Below are positions 39,697-49,620 of a stretch of 64,000 nucleotides of DNA, one piece after another. This DNA comes from Vibrio profundi (GTDB lineage: Bacteria; Pseudomonadota; Gammaproteobacteria; Enterobacterales; Vibrionaceae): assembly GCF_005281835.1 (NCBI RefSeq), contig NZ_RZIS01000004.1, positions 372,001 through 436,000 of the forward strand, given 5' to 3'. Positions within the stretch are counted from its first letter, which is position 1. The number at the start of each line of letters is the position of its first letter. The notes beneath the pieces are model-generated. The model searched no databases. It was not told where the DNA came from and was given only the letters and a program-made list of their open reading frames with translations. Position numbers and translations under genes: made by a program.

Positions 39697-40869
39697 CTAT
39701 TTAGTGATTTGCTTAGCGGCGTTGTCTAGAGCCTCTTTGACACTTTGTTTGCCAAGCATGGCGTTATCTATTGCCGCGCCTTGAGCGAACCAGTAAGCGG
39801 TCATTTGTGGGATGTTCGGCATGATTTCGCCATTTTTCGCGTTGGTCATGGTTGCTTTGATACGTTCATCGCTCTCTAAGATTTTTTGAAATGTTTTGAG
39901 CGTTACTGCACCTAATGGCTTGTCATCGTTCATGGTTTTTAATGATTCATCGACAAACAAATAATTTTCAATGAACTCTTGAGCCAAGTATTCATTTGGA
40001 CTGGCCGCGTTAATGCCTGCACTAAGTACGCCTACAAATGGATTACCTTTTCCACCATTTAGGGTGGGTAGTTCTGCCACCCCATAATTTAGCCCTAACT
40101 TGTCTAAGTTACCCCAAGACCAAGGCCCATTTATGGTCATAGCAACTTGCCCCTTGCTGAAGGCTGCTTCAGATACGGAATAATCCATATCAGGATTGAT
40201 CACGCCTTGATTCACCATGTCGACGAGAAACTGCAAGCCTTTGATGCCAGCTTCATTATTTACCCCGGTCTTAGAGCCGTTATACCCTTCAGGTGTTTTT
40301 TCAAATGCATAGGCCCCACCAGAAGAAATCATTGGCCACGTAAAATAAGCGTTTTTCACGTCCCACATAATGGTGGTCTTTCCCTGCTTTTGCATATTTT
40401 GATGAATAGCGGTGAGCTCTTCCCATGTTTTGGGCGGTTCTGGAAGTAAGTCTTTGTTGTAAATAAGTGAAGGTGTCTCGATAGCAATCGGGTACCCCAT
40501 GACTTTTCCATTCACGGTTACCGCGTCCCAACTGAAATCAACCAGTTTGTTTTTAAATTCCTGACTTGGCTTAAGCTCTTTTAGTAACCCTGCTTCAGCG
40601 TACCCACCAAAGCGATCGTGAGCCCAAATAATGATGTCTGGACCAAGTCCTTTGGCTGCAGCTTTTTCAAAACGATCTTCTAACGATTCTGGATGCTGAA
40701 CAGAAATCTTGACCCCAGTATCTTGTTCAAATTGCTCACCAATTTTTGCCAATCCTTCGTAGCTTTTATCGCCATTGATCCAAATTGTGAGTTCGCCTTC
40801 TGTCATGGCGAAACTAGGGCTAGCCGAAACAATCGCAAACAGTGAAAGTGGAGCAAGGAGCTTTTTCAT
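39697..40869 (-). CDS. malE: Maltose/maltodextrin-binding periplasmic protein MalE
   Basis: A 390-residue secreted binding protein, clearly MalE-like: mature start EGELTIWINGDKSYEGLAKIG, then PDIIIWAHDRFGGYAEAGLL, NGPWSWGNLDKLGLNYGVAELP, PFVGVLSAGINAASPNEYLA and NGEIMPNIPQMTAYWFAQGA. Signal peptide MKKLLAPLSLFAIVSASPSFA. It would bind maltose or maltodextrins for an ABC importer. No malF, malG or malK lies in the window, so the permease must be elsewhere or this is a second copy. The start at 40869 is chosen for the signal peptide. Confidence 0.93.
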   Translation of the reverse strand: MKKLLAPLSLFAIVSASPSFAMTEGELTIWINGDKSYEGLAKIGEQFEQDTGVKISVQHPESLEDRFEKAAAKGLGPDIIIWAHDRFGGYAEAGLLKELKPSQEFKNKLVDFSWDAVTVNGKVMGYPIAIETPSLIYNKDLLPEPPKTWEELTAIHQNMQKQGKTTIMWDVKNAYFTWPMISSGGAYAFEKTPEGYNGSKTGVNNEAGIKGLQFLVDMVNQGVINPDMDYSVSEAAFSKGQVAMTINGPWSWGNLDKLGLNYGVAELPTLNGGKGNPFVGVLSAGINAASPNEYLAQEFIENYLFVDESLKTMNDDKPLGAVTLKTFQKILESDERIKATMTNAKNGEIMPNIPQMTAYWFAQGAAIDNAMLGKQSVKEALDNAAKQITK

Positions 40870-40947
40870 AGGTATCGTCCATGTCGTTAGATTGATTGGG
40901 AGTCTATGGAAAATAAGCGCTAATAAAAAATAGATTATTGTGCATTC

Positions 40948-40962
40948 GCTATAGGCTATAGC
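40948..40962. promoter_or_regulatory. 15-bp palindrome upstream of malE
   Basis: GCTATAG-G-CTATAGC is a perfect odd palindrome 79 bases before the malE start. It may be an operator; no regulator can be named from the sequence. Confidence 0.4.
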
Positions 40963-40993
40963 TATATCACTTGGTTGTTTTGTGCACACAATC

Positions 40994-41032
40994 AAAAAAG
41001 CAGCCCAAAATAGAATTTTGGGCTGCTTAGAT
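40994..41032 (-). terminator. Terminator after the alpha-amylase gene
   Basis: AAGCAGCCCAAAAT / ATTTTGGGCTGCTT hairpin; on the minus strand it is followed by a run of T. It separates the amylase gene from malE. Confidence 0.85.
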
Positions 41033-41058
41033 GCGGTGAAGTTGTGTGACGTTAGGCT

Positions 41059-42834
41059 TTACTGGCTCTTAACAGACAAGAAGAAACAAGCCAGCGGAGT
41101 GAAATCGAGATTCAGACAACCTTGCTGGTCCTCAACAGCCAAAGTGTAGTCTTGATCATTGAGCTGGTCGGTGACGACGTAATGACCATCATCGAGTTGC
41201 CAATACTTGATGAGCTCAGTTGGAATGATGAGGTTAGAATTTCGACTCAGACTGTCACTGAAGTTTGCTGCAATGACGAGCTTTTCATCGCGACTCGAAC
41301 GCGCAAACGCAAATACTGAGTCCTGCATATCTCCAAAGTTATCAAAATTGGCACCGTACAAATCGTGGTAGTTCCCTACGAGCGCAGCGCTATTTAGCGA
41401 GAGGTTGAGTAACTTTCGATAAAAGCTGCGAAGTTCAGATTCAGATTCTGATAGCTGGCCGCCATCAAATCTTCCGTTATTCATCCAACGTTGATGATGG
41501 GGTACGCCGATATAATCGAAAATCGAAGTACGCGAAGGTAACCCAAACCCTGCGTGTTCAGCTCCGGGTTCACCCACTTCTTGGCCAAAATAAATCATGG
41601 TGGGTGAAGATGACAAACACGCGGAAATAAGCATGGCTGGCTTCGCTTTTTCAGGTGAACCTGCGAATTCAGGAGATGCAATACGTTGTTCGTCGTGGTT
41701 ATCAAGAAAGTGCAGCATGTGGTGTTCAATATCACGAAGTTCGTATTCTATACGCCCGATATCTCGTGTTGAGCCTTTACCTTGAATGATATCTTTCAAG
41801 CAGTCGTATAGATCCACTTTATCGTACAAGTAGTCCATTTTACCTAGCTGAATATAGTCTCGATAAAGGTCGGGTTGATACACTTCTGCCATCAGAAACG
41901 CATCTGGATTTACATGCTTTATCCATGAATTCATATAACTCCAGAACTCCACGGGCACCATTTCTGCCATATCATAGCGGAATCCATCAACTCCCTGGTT
42001 GAGCCAATAAAGTGCGATATCGCGAAACTTTATCCACGAGTCCGGGACAGCTTGATCCTGCCAGAAATCGAAGTGCGCTTGATGCCCTTTGTGTCGATAA
42101 GCTTCAGGAAGCTGCACGAAATCTTTTTCCCCGTTAGGCCTTACGCCATAATTGACCTTCACCGTTTCATACCAATCGTCCGCATTGGGTTGCGCTAAAC
42201 GTGAGCCGTTACCCGTCCACTTTGCGGGTGTTTCTTGATAAGGGAAAGCTAAAGTTGGATGCGCTTCGCCGGCGAGTGGAGGCTCTGCCTGCAGTGAATC
42301 AGGCAGAGAAAATGACTGTTCGGTAAGGTAATAAAAGTTGTTGTTTTTATGGTATTCGACAGAATCGTCGTCGTTGCTGCCAAAATCTTCTACACCTTCT
42401 GGGTTATTAAGCCCTTTGTAAACTCTGGCCACGTGATTAGGCACTATATCGATAATGACTTTCATACCAGCAGCATGGGTTCGCGTTATCAGATCGAAAA
42501 ACTCCTGATTGCGGTTAGCCGGATTGATCGCTAAATCAGGATTCACCGAGTAATAGTCTTTAACTGCGTAAGGGGAGCCTGCTCGGCCTTTCACAATGCT
42601 CGGGTGATCGTTATCTATACCGAACTTGGTGTAATCACGAATAACGGCGTGGTGAGGCACTCCGGTATACCACATGTGTGTAATGCCGAGTTTATGAATC
42701 TCACCAAGCGCTTTGTCGGTAAAATCAGCGAACTTGCCAACGCCATTTTGTTCTATGGTACCCCAAGCTTGATTCGTTGAGTTTGTGTTGCCAAACAGCC
42801 GTGTGAAGACTTGATAAATATTGCTTTTATTCAT
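41059..42834 (-). CDS. Cytoplasmic GH13 alpha-amylase family protein
   Basis: A 591-residue glycoside hydrolase of family 13. Catalytic residues: Asp288 (GFRYDMAEMV), Glu317 (FLMAEVYQ) and Asp381 (FLDNHDEQR); region I is VIIDIVPNHVAR. No signal peptide is present, so it would cleave maltodextrins inside the cell, which suits the neighbouring malE. The exact bond and product cannot be told from sequence. It has its own terminator and so is not co-transcribed with malE. The 262-base gap upstream, shared with the divergent rhodanese gene, shows no clear operator. Confidence 0.85.
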   Translation of the reverse strand: MNKSNIYQVFTRLFGNTNSTNQAWGTIEQNGVGKFADFTDKALGEIHKLGITHMWYTGVPHHAVIRDYTKFGIDNDHPSIVKGRAGSPYAVKDYYSVNPDLAINPANRNQEFFDLITRTHAAGMKVIIDIVPNHVARVYKGLNNPEGVEDFGSNDDDSVEYHKNNNFYYLTEQSFSLPDSLQAEPPLAGEAHPTLAFPYQETPAKWTGNGSRLAQPNADDWYETVKVNYGVRPNGEKDFVQLPEAYRHKGHQAHFDFWQDQAVPDSWIKFRDIALYWLNQGVDGFRYDMAEMVPVEFWSYMNSWIKHVNPDAFLMAEVYQPDLYRDYIQLGKMDYLYDKVDLYDCLKDIIQGKGSTRDIGRIEYELRDIEHHMLHFLDNHDEQRIASPEFAGSPEKAKPAMLISACLSSSPTMIYFGQEVGEPGAEHAGFGLPSRTSIFDYIGVPHHQRWMNNGRFDGGQLSESESELRSFYRKLLNLSLNSAALVGNYHDLYGANFDNFGDMQDSVFAFARSSRDEKLVIAANFSDSLSRNSNLIIPTELIKYWQLDDGHYVVTDQLNDQDYTLAVEDQQGCLNLDFTPLACFFLSVKSQ

Positions 42835-43096
42835 TGTGTAGGGTGATTTTTATTGTGTTGTTTTACATAGGCTAAATTAAGCATCGTCGTACTAACTCCT
42901 CCTTATATAAGAAACTAAGGGCGTAGAACATGCCGTTGGTCTCATACTTAGTGTTAACTTAAAAAGGTTTGCCTTTGGCTTAAATTCTCCGAGACTCGTT
43001 GAACGTTTACTCGTTGCGCTCTGGATGAAATTAGCTAAGTTGACCTTGAGTAGGGCTCTCCTATGCTCATAAGGTAGACGGAATAAGGATCTTCAC

Positions 43097-43873
43097 ATGA
43101 GTATTGTTAATCGTCTAGAAGCAGTATTGATGACGCTTCTGGTATTAATTTTTAGCTCAATGTCTGTGGCAAGCGAGCGATTTCCTTATCGAAGTGCATT
43201 CAGCGATGTGCCTGTGATTGAAGTCGAGCAGCTGAGAAAGCAATACGACGATGTTGTGATTATCGATGTTCGTTCCAAATTAGAGTATGACGTTATTCAT
43301 ATTTCTAAAGCGATTAATGTCACGATGTCGAATTTGGGCTTTGAAGAGAAAGCTAAAAATCTGGCTAAGAAAGGCAGCAAACTCGTGGTGTATTGTAATG
43401 GGCATGACTGCAAAAAGTCGTATCAAGCTGCGCGCCGTTTAATGAAAGATGGGTTGAATGACGTTTATGCTTTTGATGCTGGAGTATTGGACTGGGTTAA
43501 CGCATACCCAGAAATGACGGTATTACTGGATGAAACCCCCGTTGACCTAAATAAACTGATCAGCGCTGACGAATTTAAGGCGAAATTGATCAATAAAGCC
43601 GTGTTTCTAGAAAAGGCAAAACAGAGTAATAGCATGCCAATTGACGTGCGGGAGAACTTCCAACGTGTGGAGTCGGGTAAACAAGTGGTCAATTTCCGTT
43701 CTGTACCTGTCGATAAATTTCATCAATGGCTACAGCGCGGTAACGGGAAAGATAATACCTTGTTGATAGTGGATGCCGTCGGAAAACAGGTGCGTTGGCT
43801 TCAGTACTACTTAATCAAATACGAGTATCAGAATTACTATTTCCTAGAAGGGGGAATAGGTAATTTGCAATAG
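43097..43873 (+). CDS. Periplasmic rhodanese-like protein
   Basis: A 258-residue exported protein with a signal peptide (cleavage near VAS-ERF). The first half is a rhodanese domain (VVIIDVRSKLEYDVIHISKA) with active-site Cys100 in VVYCNGHDCKKS. The second half (about 150-258) looks like a degenerate second rhodanese domain: PIDVRENF and YYFLEGGIGNLQ are recognisable but there is no Cys loop. Likely sulfur transfer or binding in the periplasm. Its stop codon starts a heptamer tandem array. Confidence 0.82.
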   Translation: MSIVNRLEAVLMTLLVLIFSSMSVASERFPYRSAFSDVPVIEVEQLRKQYDDVVIIDVRSKLEYDVIHISKAINVTMSNLGFEEKAKNLAKKGSKLVVYCNGHDCKKSYQAARRLMKDGLNDVYAFDAGVLDWVNAYPEMTVLLDETPVDLNKLISADEFKAKLINKAVFLEKAKQSNSMPIDVRENFQRVESGKQVVNFRSVPVDKFHQWLQRGNGKDNTLLIVDAVGKQVRWLQYYLIKYEYQNYYFLEGGIGNLQ

Positions 43874-43903
43874 CTAATAGCTAATAGCCAATAGCCAATA
43901 ACC
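43869..43903. repeat. Five tandem copies of the heptamer AATAGCY
   Basis: Five head-to-tail units AATAGCT, AATAGCT, AATAGCC, AATAGCC, AATAACC cover the rhodanese stop codon (TAG at 43871). TAG/TAA recurs every 7 bases and so falls in all three frames, as in the array at 12463-12504. Confidence 0.93.
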
Positions 43904-43979
43904 ACGGCCACTCGACGTTATTAATCAGGCTTTCAAACAGGAATACGAAAGAAGTTAAATAGGAACAGATGAGGTTTGA

Positions 43980-45437
<1,458 letters not shown>

Positions 45438-45473
45438 TGTTTGAATAAAAGACAAAATAAGTAGACGCCAACA

Positions 45474-45509
45474 AAAACGCCCACAGTTCATTCTGTGGGC
45501 GTTTTCTTT
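45474..45509. terminator. Bidirectional terminator
   Basis: Perfect 13-bp stem AAAACGCCCACAG / CTGTGGGCGTTTT with a 6-nt loop between convergent genes. Confidence 0.88.
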
Positions 45510-45566
45510 AATTGAGTCAGCGAGTTAAGTGGCTCGTTTACTTCGAGTCAAATGAGTTCGCATAAC

Positions 45567-46721
45567 TTATGCAAGCGTCTCTTTCAGAACACTTGCAAGG
45601 CGCGTAACGGCTTCGACCAACTCATCTGGTTTTGCGTTAGTGAAGTTTAGACGAACAGCCGCTGGCGTGTTTTCTGGGTTCGGGTAGAAAACCGGGCTAG
45701 GTACCACTGCTACCCCATTTGCTAGTAGCTTTTTCGCAAGATCGAAAGTGTCGCACTCAGGAAGAGATAACCAAACAAACATCCCGCCATCCACTGGCTT
45801 CAATACGCAATTTTCTGGTAACTGTTTTTCTAGTTCAGAAAACAGAACTTGGTAGCGCTCTTTGTACAAGGTTTGGATTTTTTCCATATGCTGTTCAAAG
45901 TTATCGTGTTTAAGCAAGCCTAGTAGTAACGCTTGCATCGGCACGCTCGAGTGTAGGTCGGCGCCTTGTTTTACCTTAATCAGTGGCTCTAGGTAACTTT
46001 GCTTACCAGTCACCACACCAATGCGTAAGCCAGGAGATGCGATCTTAGAAAATGAACGTAATACGATTGAATGCTGTGGACAGAAGTCAGACACCATAGG
46101 TAATGCTTCATTGGTGAATCGTAGTTCGCGGTAGGGTGCATCTTCGATGAAGGCGACTTGATACTTAACACAAAGCTCAGCGACCTTTTTACGTGTTTCT
46201 AGTGCCCAACATACACCTGTAGGGTTGTGGAAATCAGGTACCGCGTAAAACATTTTAGGTGAATGCTTGATAAAGCACTGTTCTAGTTCTTCAAGGTTTG
46301 GGCCAAACTCGGTTTGAGAAACCGTCTCAATATTCGCTTGAACTAAACCGAATACTTGCATCGCTCCTAGGTAACTTGGTGCTTCCATCACAACCGTGTC
46401 ATTTGGGTCAATGTAAGCGCGAGCAATTAAATCTAAACCTTGTTGAGAGCCAGTACAAACCATCGCGCTATGGGTTTCTGGTAATTCAAAACGCTCATTT
46501 AAATGGTCAAGTAGTGGGCCATAACCCGCGGTAGAACCGTATTGGAATACTTCAGGCATATCTGAAAGTGATTCTAGCGTCGGTTTCATTAGATCAATTG
46601 GGAATGTTTTTTCATCAGGTAATCCACCCGCTAAAGAAATGACGTTCTTGTCAGAGGCCGCTGCCAGAATTTCACGAATATATGAAGATTGAATTTGTTG
46701 CAGCGATTGAGCGATTTCCAT
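45567..46721 (-). CDS. PLP-dependent class I aminotransferase
   Basis: A 384-residue fold-type I aminotransferase. PLP-binding Lys226 lies in RSFSKIASPGLRIG; other features are ISLAGGLPDEKTFP near the N-terminus, VPDFHNPTGVCW, and the C-terminal AVRLNFTNAKPDELVEAV. It resembles the 2-aminoadipate/MocR-type aminotransferase group without the GntR DNA-binding domain. The ATG at 46721 (MEIAQSLQQIQSSYIRE) is chosen; a longer frame begins with unrelated residues. Divergent from an AraC regulator across a direct repeat. Substrate not known. Confidence 0.88.
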   Translation of the reverse strand: MEIAQSLQQIQSSYIREILAAASDKNVISLAGGLPDEKTFPIDLMKPTLESLSDMPEVFQYGSTAGYGPLLDHLNERFELPETHSAMVCTGSQQGLDLIARAYIDPNDTVVMEAPSYLGAMQVFGLVQANIETVSQTEFGPNLEELEQCFIKHSPKMFYAVPDFHNPTGVCWALETRKKVAELCVKYQVAFIEDAPYRELRFTNEALPMVSDFCPQHSIVLRSFSKIASPGLRIGVVTGKQSYLEPLIKVKQGADLHSSVPMQALLLGLLKHDNFEQHMEKIQTLYKERYQVLFSELEKQLPENCVLKPVDGGMFVWLSLPECDTFDLAKKLLANGVAVVPSPVFYPNPENTPAAVRLNFTNAKPDELVEAVTRLASVLKETLA

Positions 46722-46788
46722 GTGTACACCTGTATTTTTGTATAACGGTTTTATGATTTTATAGTACAGGGCATTGCTCAATATGGTT

Positions 46789-46824
46789 TGTCCATTTATG
46801 CTTATGAATATGTCCATTTATGCT
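46789..46824. promoter_or_regulatory. Direct repeat, candidate operator
   Basis: TGTCCATTTATGCT occurs twice (46789-46802 and 46811-46824) with a 22-base period, about two helical turns, between the aminotransferase and AraC genes. Spacing suits an AraC-family dimer on direct repeats. The second copy overlaps the first possible AraC start codon. Confidence 0.6.
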
Positions 46825-47704
46825 ATTTGTGCTTGTGAACCGACAACATATTTCTCGAATCAATGACGTGCTTTTTCATATCCATAAAGATATCAGTAAA
46901 GAGCTTGCAGCCAAGGAGCTTGCGGATGTTGCTGCGTACTCCGAACAGCACTTTCATCGTATTTTTAAGCAAGTGGTTGGGGAATCGATTCATCAATATA
47001 TTCGCCGGACGCGCATGGAGTATGCGGCAAACCAATTGATGTTTGATACTCAATCGACGGTACTCGATATTGCCAATAACTGTGGCTTTAGCTCTTTATC
47101 TTCATTTAGCCGGGCTTTCAAATCGACATTTGAGATGTCTCCGGGGGAGTGGCGTAAGCATGATTTACAAGTGTCCGACAAACCTTATTTAAAAGACCCC
47201 GAAGTGGCAGCAGGCTACCGACGCGTAGCGGATCGAGCTTTGCCACAGCCAAAAATTATAGAAATACCGGAGCGGCTAGCGGCGTATGTCCGTCACGATG
47301 GTTACAACCGTTCGATTAGAAATGCCTGGCTAGTGCTGAAAGCGTGGGCGAACTCTGAAAATCGAGACTTCTCTGCGCAGTTTGGCTTGCACCATTCAAA
47401 CCCTGCATGGGTCGATTTAGATAAATGTCGCTATGTCGCCTGCATTGCGATAGATGAGCCTTTGAACTTTCGTGGTGTGGTTAATCAAATGGTGATCCCC
47501 GGTGGGTTACATGCAGTGTTCCGCCTTCAAGGGGTTTATGGCGAATTGCTCCCTCAAATCAGTAACGTACTAGAAACATGGTTACCAGAGTCGGGATTTA
47601 AATTGCGCTCGACACCAGCATATGTGCATTACCATAACAACCATTTCTTGAATGAGAATGAAGCGTTTGAGCTCGACTTTTATCTACCGATTCGTTTCTA
47701 TTGA
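46820..47704 (+). CDS. AraC family regulator with GyrI-like domain
   Basis: A regulator of up to 294 residues. Two AraC-type helix-turn-helix motifs are at the N-terminus (LAAKELADVAAYSEQHFHRIFKQVVGES and VLDIANNCGFSSLSSFSRAFKSTFEMSPGEW), and a GyrI-like small-molecule domain begins at IIEIPERLAAYVRHDGYN. The start may be ATG 46820 or one of two in-frame GTGs (46829, 46835), because the DNA-binding domain begins only near residue 14 and the ATG lies inside a repeat. Probably controls the divergent aminotransferase (inference). Confidence 0.88.
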   Translation: MLFVLVNRQHISRINDVLFHIHKDISKELAAKELADVAAYSEQHFHRIFKQVVGESIHQYIRRTRMEYAANQLMFDTQSTVLDIANNCGFSSLSSFSRAFKSTFEMSPGEWRKHDLQVSDKPYLKDPEVAAGYRRVADRALPQPKIIEIPERLAAYVRHDGYNRSIRNAWLVLKAWANSENRDFSAQFGLHHSNPAWVDLDKCRYVACIAIDEPLNFRGVVNQMVIPGGLHAVFRLQGVYGELLPQISNVLETWLPESGFKLRSTPAYVHYHNNHFLNENEAFELDFYLPIRFY

Positions 47705-47828
47705 TCCGCTTGAAGTGGCGAGAATAGATGTGGATTCAATCAGTGATGTAGGAGCACTTACTTGGAAGCTTTATTGCCATCAAGCATTGCTATTTTAGTA
47801 AGTATCCGTCTTTATTCTGTTAGAACTT

Positions 47829-48740
47829 TTACGGTGAAAGGGGCTTCACGGCCAAAGCGACTTTCGACGAAGGCTGGCGTTGGAGCTGGTGGCTGATCTG
47901 CCAACCGGCTTTCACTACTTTTTCTAAATCGATGCCAGTTTCAATTCCTAGTCCATGGCATAAATACAGCACATCTTCTGTCGCGACATTGCCGCTAGCA
48001 CCTTTGGCGTAAGGGCATCCGCCTAGGCCAGCCACACTGCTGTCAATGACTTGGATCCCCATCGTCATGGCTTGATAGATGTTAGTGAGTGCTTGCCCCC
48101 ATGTATCATGAAAGTGCACTGCGAGTTTATTTGCTGGCTGGTGGTTCATTACCGCTTCCAGCATTCTAGCGATACGCAGTGGAGTGCCTGTACCAATCGT
48201 ATCGCCTAGGGAGACCTCATAGCAGCCGAGTTCGACCAAATCTTTTGCGACCGCCGCGACTTGCGAGGGTGCTGTAGGGCCGTCATATGGGCAATCAACC
48301 ACGCAGGACAAATATCCTCGAACTGGAATTTGTTGTTGTCTTGCTTGTTCGATTAACGGGACAAAGCGTTCGAGGCTTTGCGCTATCGAACAGTTAATGT
48401 TTTTTTGACAGAAGCCTTCGGACGAAGAAGTAAAGATCGCAACTTGGTCTGCCCCTGCGTTAAGTGCATTTTCAAACCCCTTTAAATTCGGGGTTAACGC
48501 AGAGTAAGTCACATTCGGTTGGCGAGATAATTGCTGTATCACCTCCTCAGAGTCGGCCATTTGCGGCACCCACTTAGGAGAGACAAACGCACCCGCTTCA
48601 ATATGAGTGAGGCCTGTAAGTGACAGTTGGTTGATCAAATCAACTTTTGCTTGAGTAGAAACAGTAGCTTCATTTTGGAGTCCATCGCGCGCCCCCATTT
48701 CGACAATGGTTACGGACTCCGGTAAGCGGCTACTCATCAT
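47829..48740 (-). CDS. liuE: Hydroxymethylglutaryl-CoA lyase
   Basis: A 303-residue TIM-barrel lyase that splits HMG-CoA to acetoacetate and acetyl-CoA, the last step of leucine breakdown. VEMGARDGLQNE near the start, VSLGDTIGTGTP, and the catalytic-Cys signature GLGGCPYAKGASGNVATED are clear. The start is one of two adjacent ATGs (48740 or 48737) that overlap the liuC end by 8-11 bases. In the usual order liuD would lie just before this gene; it is absent. Confidence 0.93.
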   Translation of the reverse strand: MMSSRLPESVTIVEMGARDGLQNEATVSTQAKVDLINQLSLTGLTHIEAGAFVSPKWVPQMADSEEVIQQLSRQPNVTYSALTPNLKGFENALNAGADQVAIFTSSSEGFCQKNINCSIAQSLERFVPLIEQARQQQIPVRGYLSCVVDCPYDGPTAPSQVAAVAKDLVELGCYEVSLGDTIGTGTPLRIARMLEAVMNHQPANKLAVHFHDTWGQALTNIYQAMTMGIQVIDSSVAGLGGCPYAKGASGNVATEDVLYLCHGLGIETGIDLEKVVKAGWQISHQLQRQPSSKVALAVKPLSP

Positions 48741-49587
48741 CTTGCTCGTTTGAATTAGAAGCGTCGGGATGCAATACCCAGCTCGGTGGACGGCGCTCGA
48801 AATACGCTGCCAACCCTTCTTGCCCTTGAGGTGAGACGCGAATATCGGCGATAAGGTGACTAGTGTATTGAATGAGTTCGTCATCTATCGGTTGTTGATC
48901 GCATCGATGGCATAATAGCTTCGCTTGAGTTAAAGCTTCGGGACTATTGGCCAGTAGGGATTGCACCAGCATTTTTGTTTGAAGATCTAACGTAGCGGTT
49001 TCGACGACAAAATTGAGCAGCCCTAGCTGCTTAGCGGTTTGGGCATCGATTCTTTCTGCGGTCAGCATATAGCGGCGCGCTTGACGAATGCCCATAGCCC
49101 GACAAACATAAGGGCCAATGGTCGCAGGAACTAACCCCAACTTTACTTCGCTCAAACACAGTTGAGAATTGCTGTCGGAAATCGCTATGTCGCAACAACA
49201 AATCAGACCCAACGCACCACCAAAGGCGCAGCCCTGCACGACAGCGATAGTCGGATGGGGGAAACGGTCTAAAGTCGACATTAAAAGCGCAAGACGATCG
49301 GCGTCTTTTTGGTTTTTCTTGCGTGATTGAGTCGCCATTGACTGCATCCACTGCAAATCAGCACCCGCTGAAAAATGTTCGCCATTGGCTTTCAAAATTA
49401 AACAGCGAATACCTTCTTGTGACGCAAGACGATTAAGGTTACTAATCAAAGCTTCGATCATCGTATCGTTAAACGCATTGTTTTTCGAAGTACGATTTAG
49501 CGTTAAACAAGCCACACCAAGATCGCTGACCTCACACAAAATAGATTTTTCGTCGTTAGTCGATGAGCCGTTCACGGTGGCCTCCAT
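48730..49587 (-). CDS. liuC: Methylglutaconyl-CoA hydratase (enoyl-CoA hydratase family)
   Basis: A 285-residue crotonase-fold protein. The oxyanion-hole stretches EHFSAGADLQWMQSM and GCAFGGALGLICCCDIAIS and the later LGLVPATIGPYVCRAMG are typical of 3-methylglutaconyl-CoA hydratase. It converts methylglutaconyl-CoA to HMG-CoA. The C-terminal tail past RRPPSW (VLHPDASNSNEQDDE) is polar and overlaps liuE; it may be an extension formed when the region was rearranged. The assignment to leucine catabolism rests on the operon. Confidence 0.88.
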   Translation of the reverse strand: MEATVNGSSTNDEKSILCEVSDLGVACLTLNRTSKNNAFNDTMIEALISNLNRLASQEGIRCLILKANGEHFSAGADLQWMQSMATQSRKKNQKDADRLALLMSTLDRFPHPTIAVVQGCAFGGALGLICCCDIAISDSNSQLCLSEVKLGLVPATIGPYVCRAMGIRQARRYMLTAERIDAQTAKQLGLLNFVVETATLDLQTKMLVQSLLANSPEALTQAKLLCHRCDQQPIDDELIQYTSHLIADIRVSPQGQEGLAAYFERRPPSWVLHPDASNSNEQDDE

Positions 49588-49620
49588 TGATTATGTTTAA
49601 CAAGGTGTCGATATGGGTTA

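Noticed and set aside
48741-48884. Longer start for liuE at 48884
   Set aside because: The extra 48 residues lie wholly inside liuC, do not resemble HMG-CoA lyases, and the twin ATGs at 48740/48737 fit the family start.
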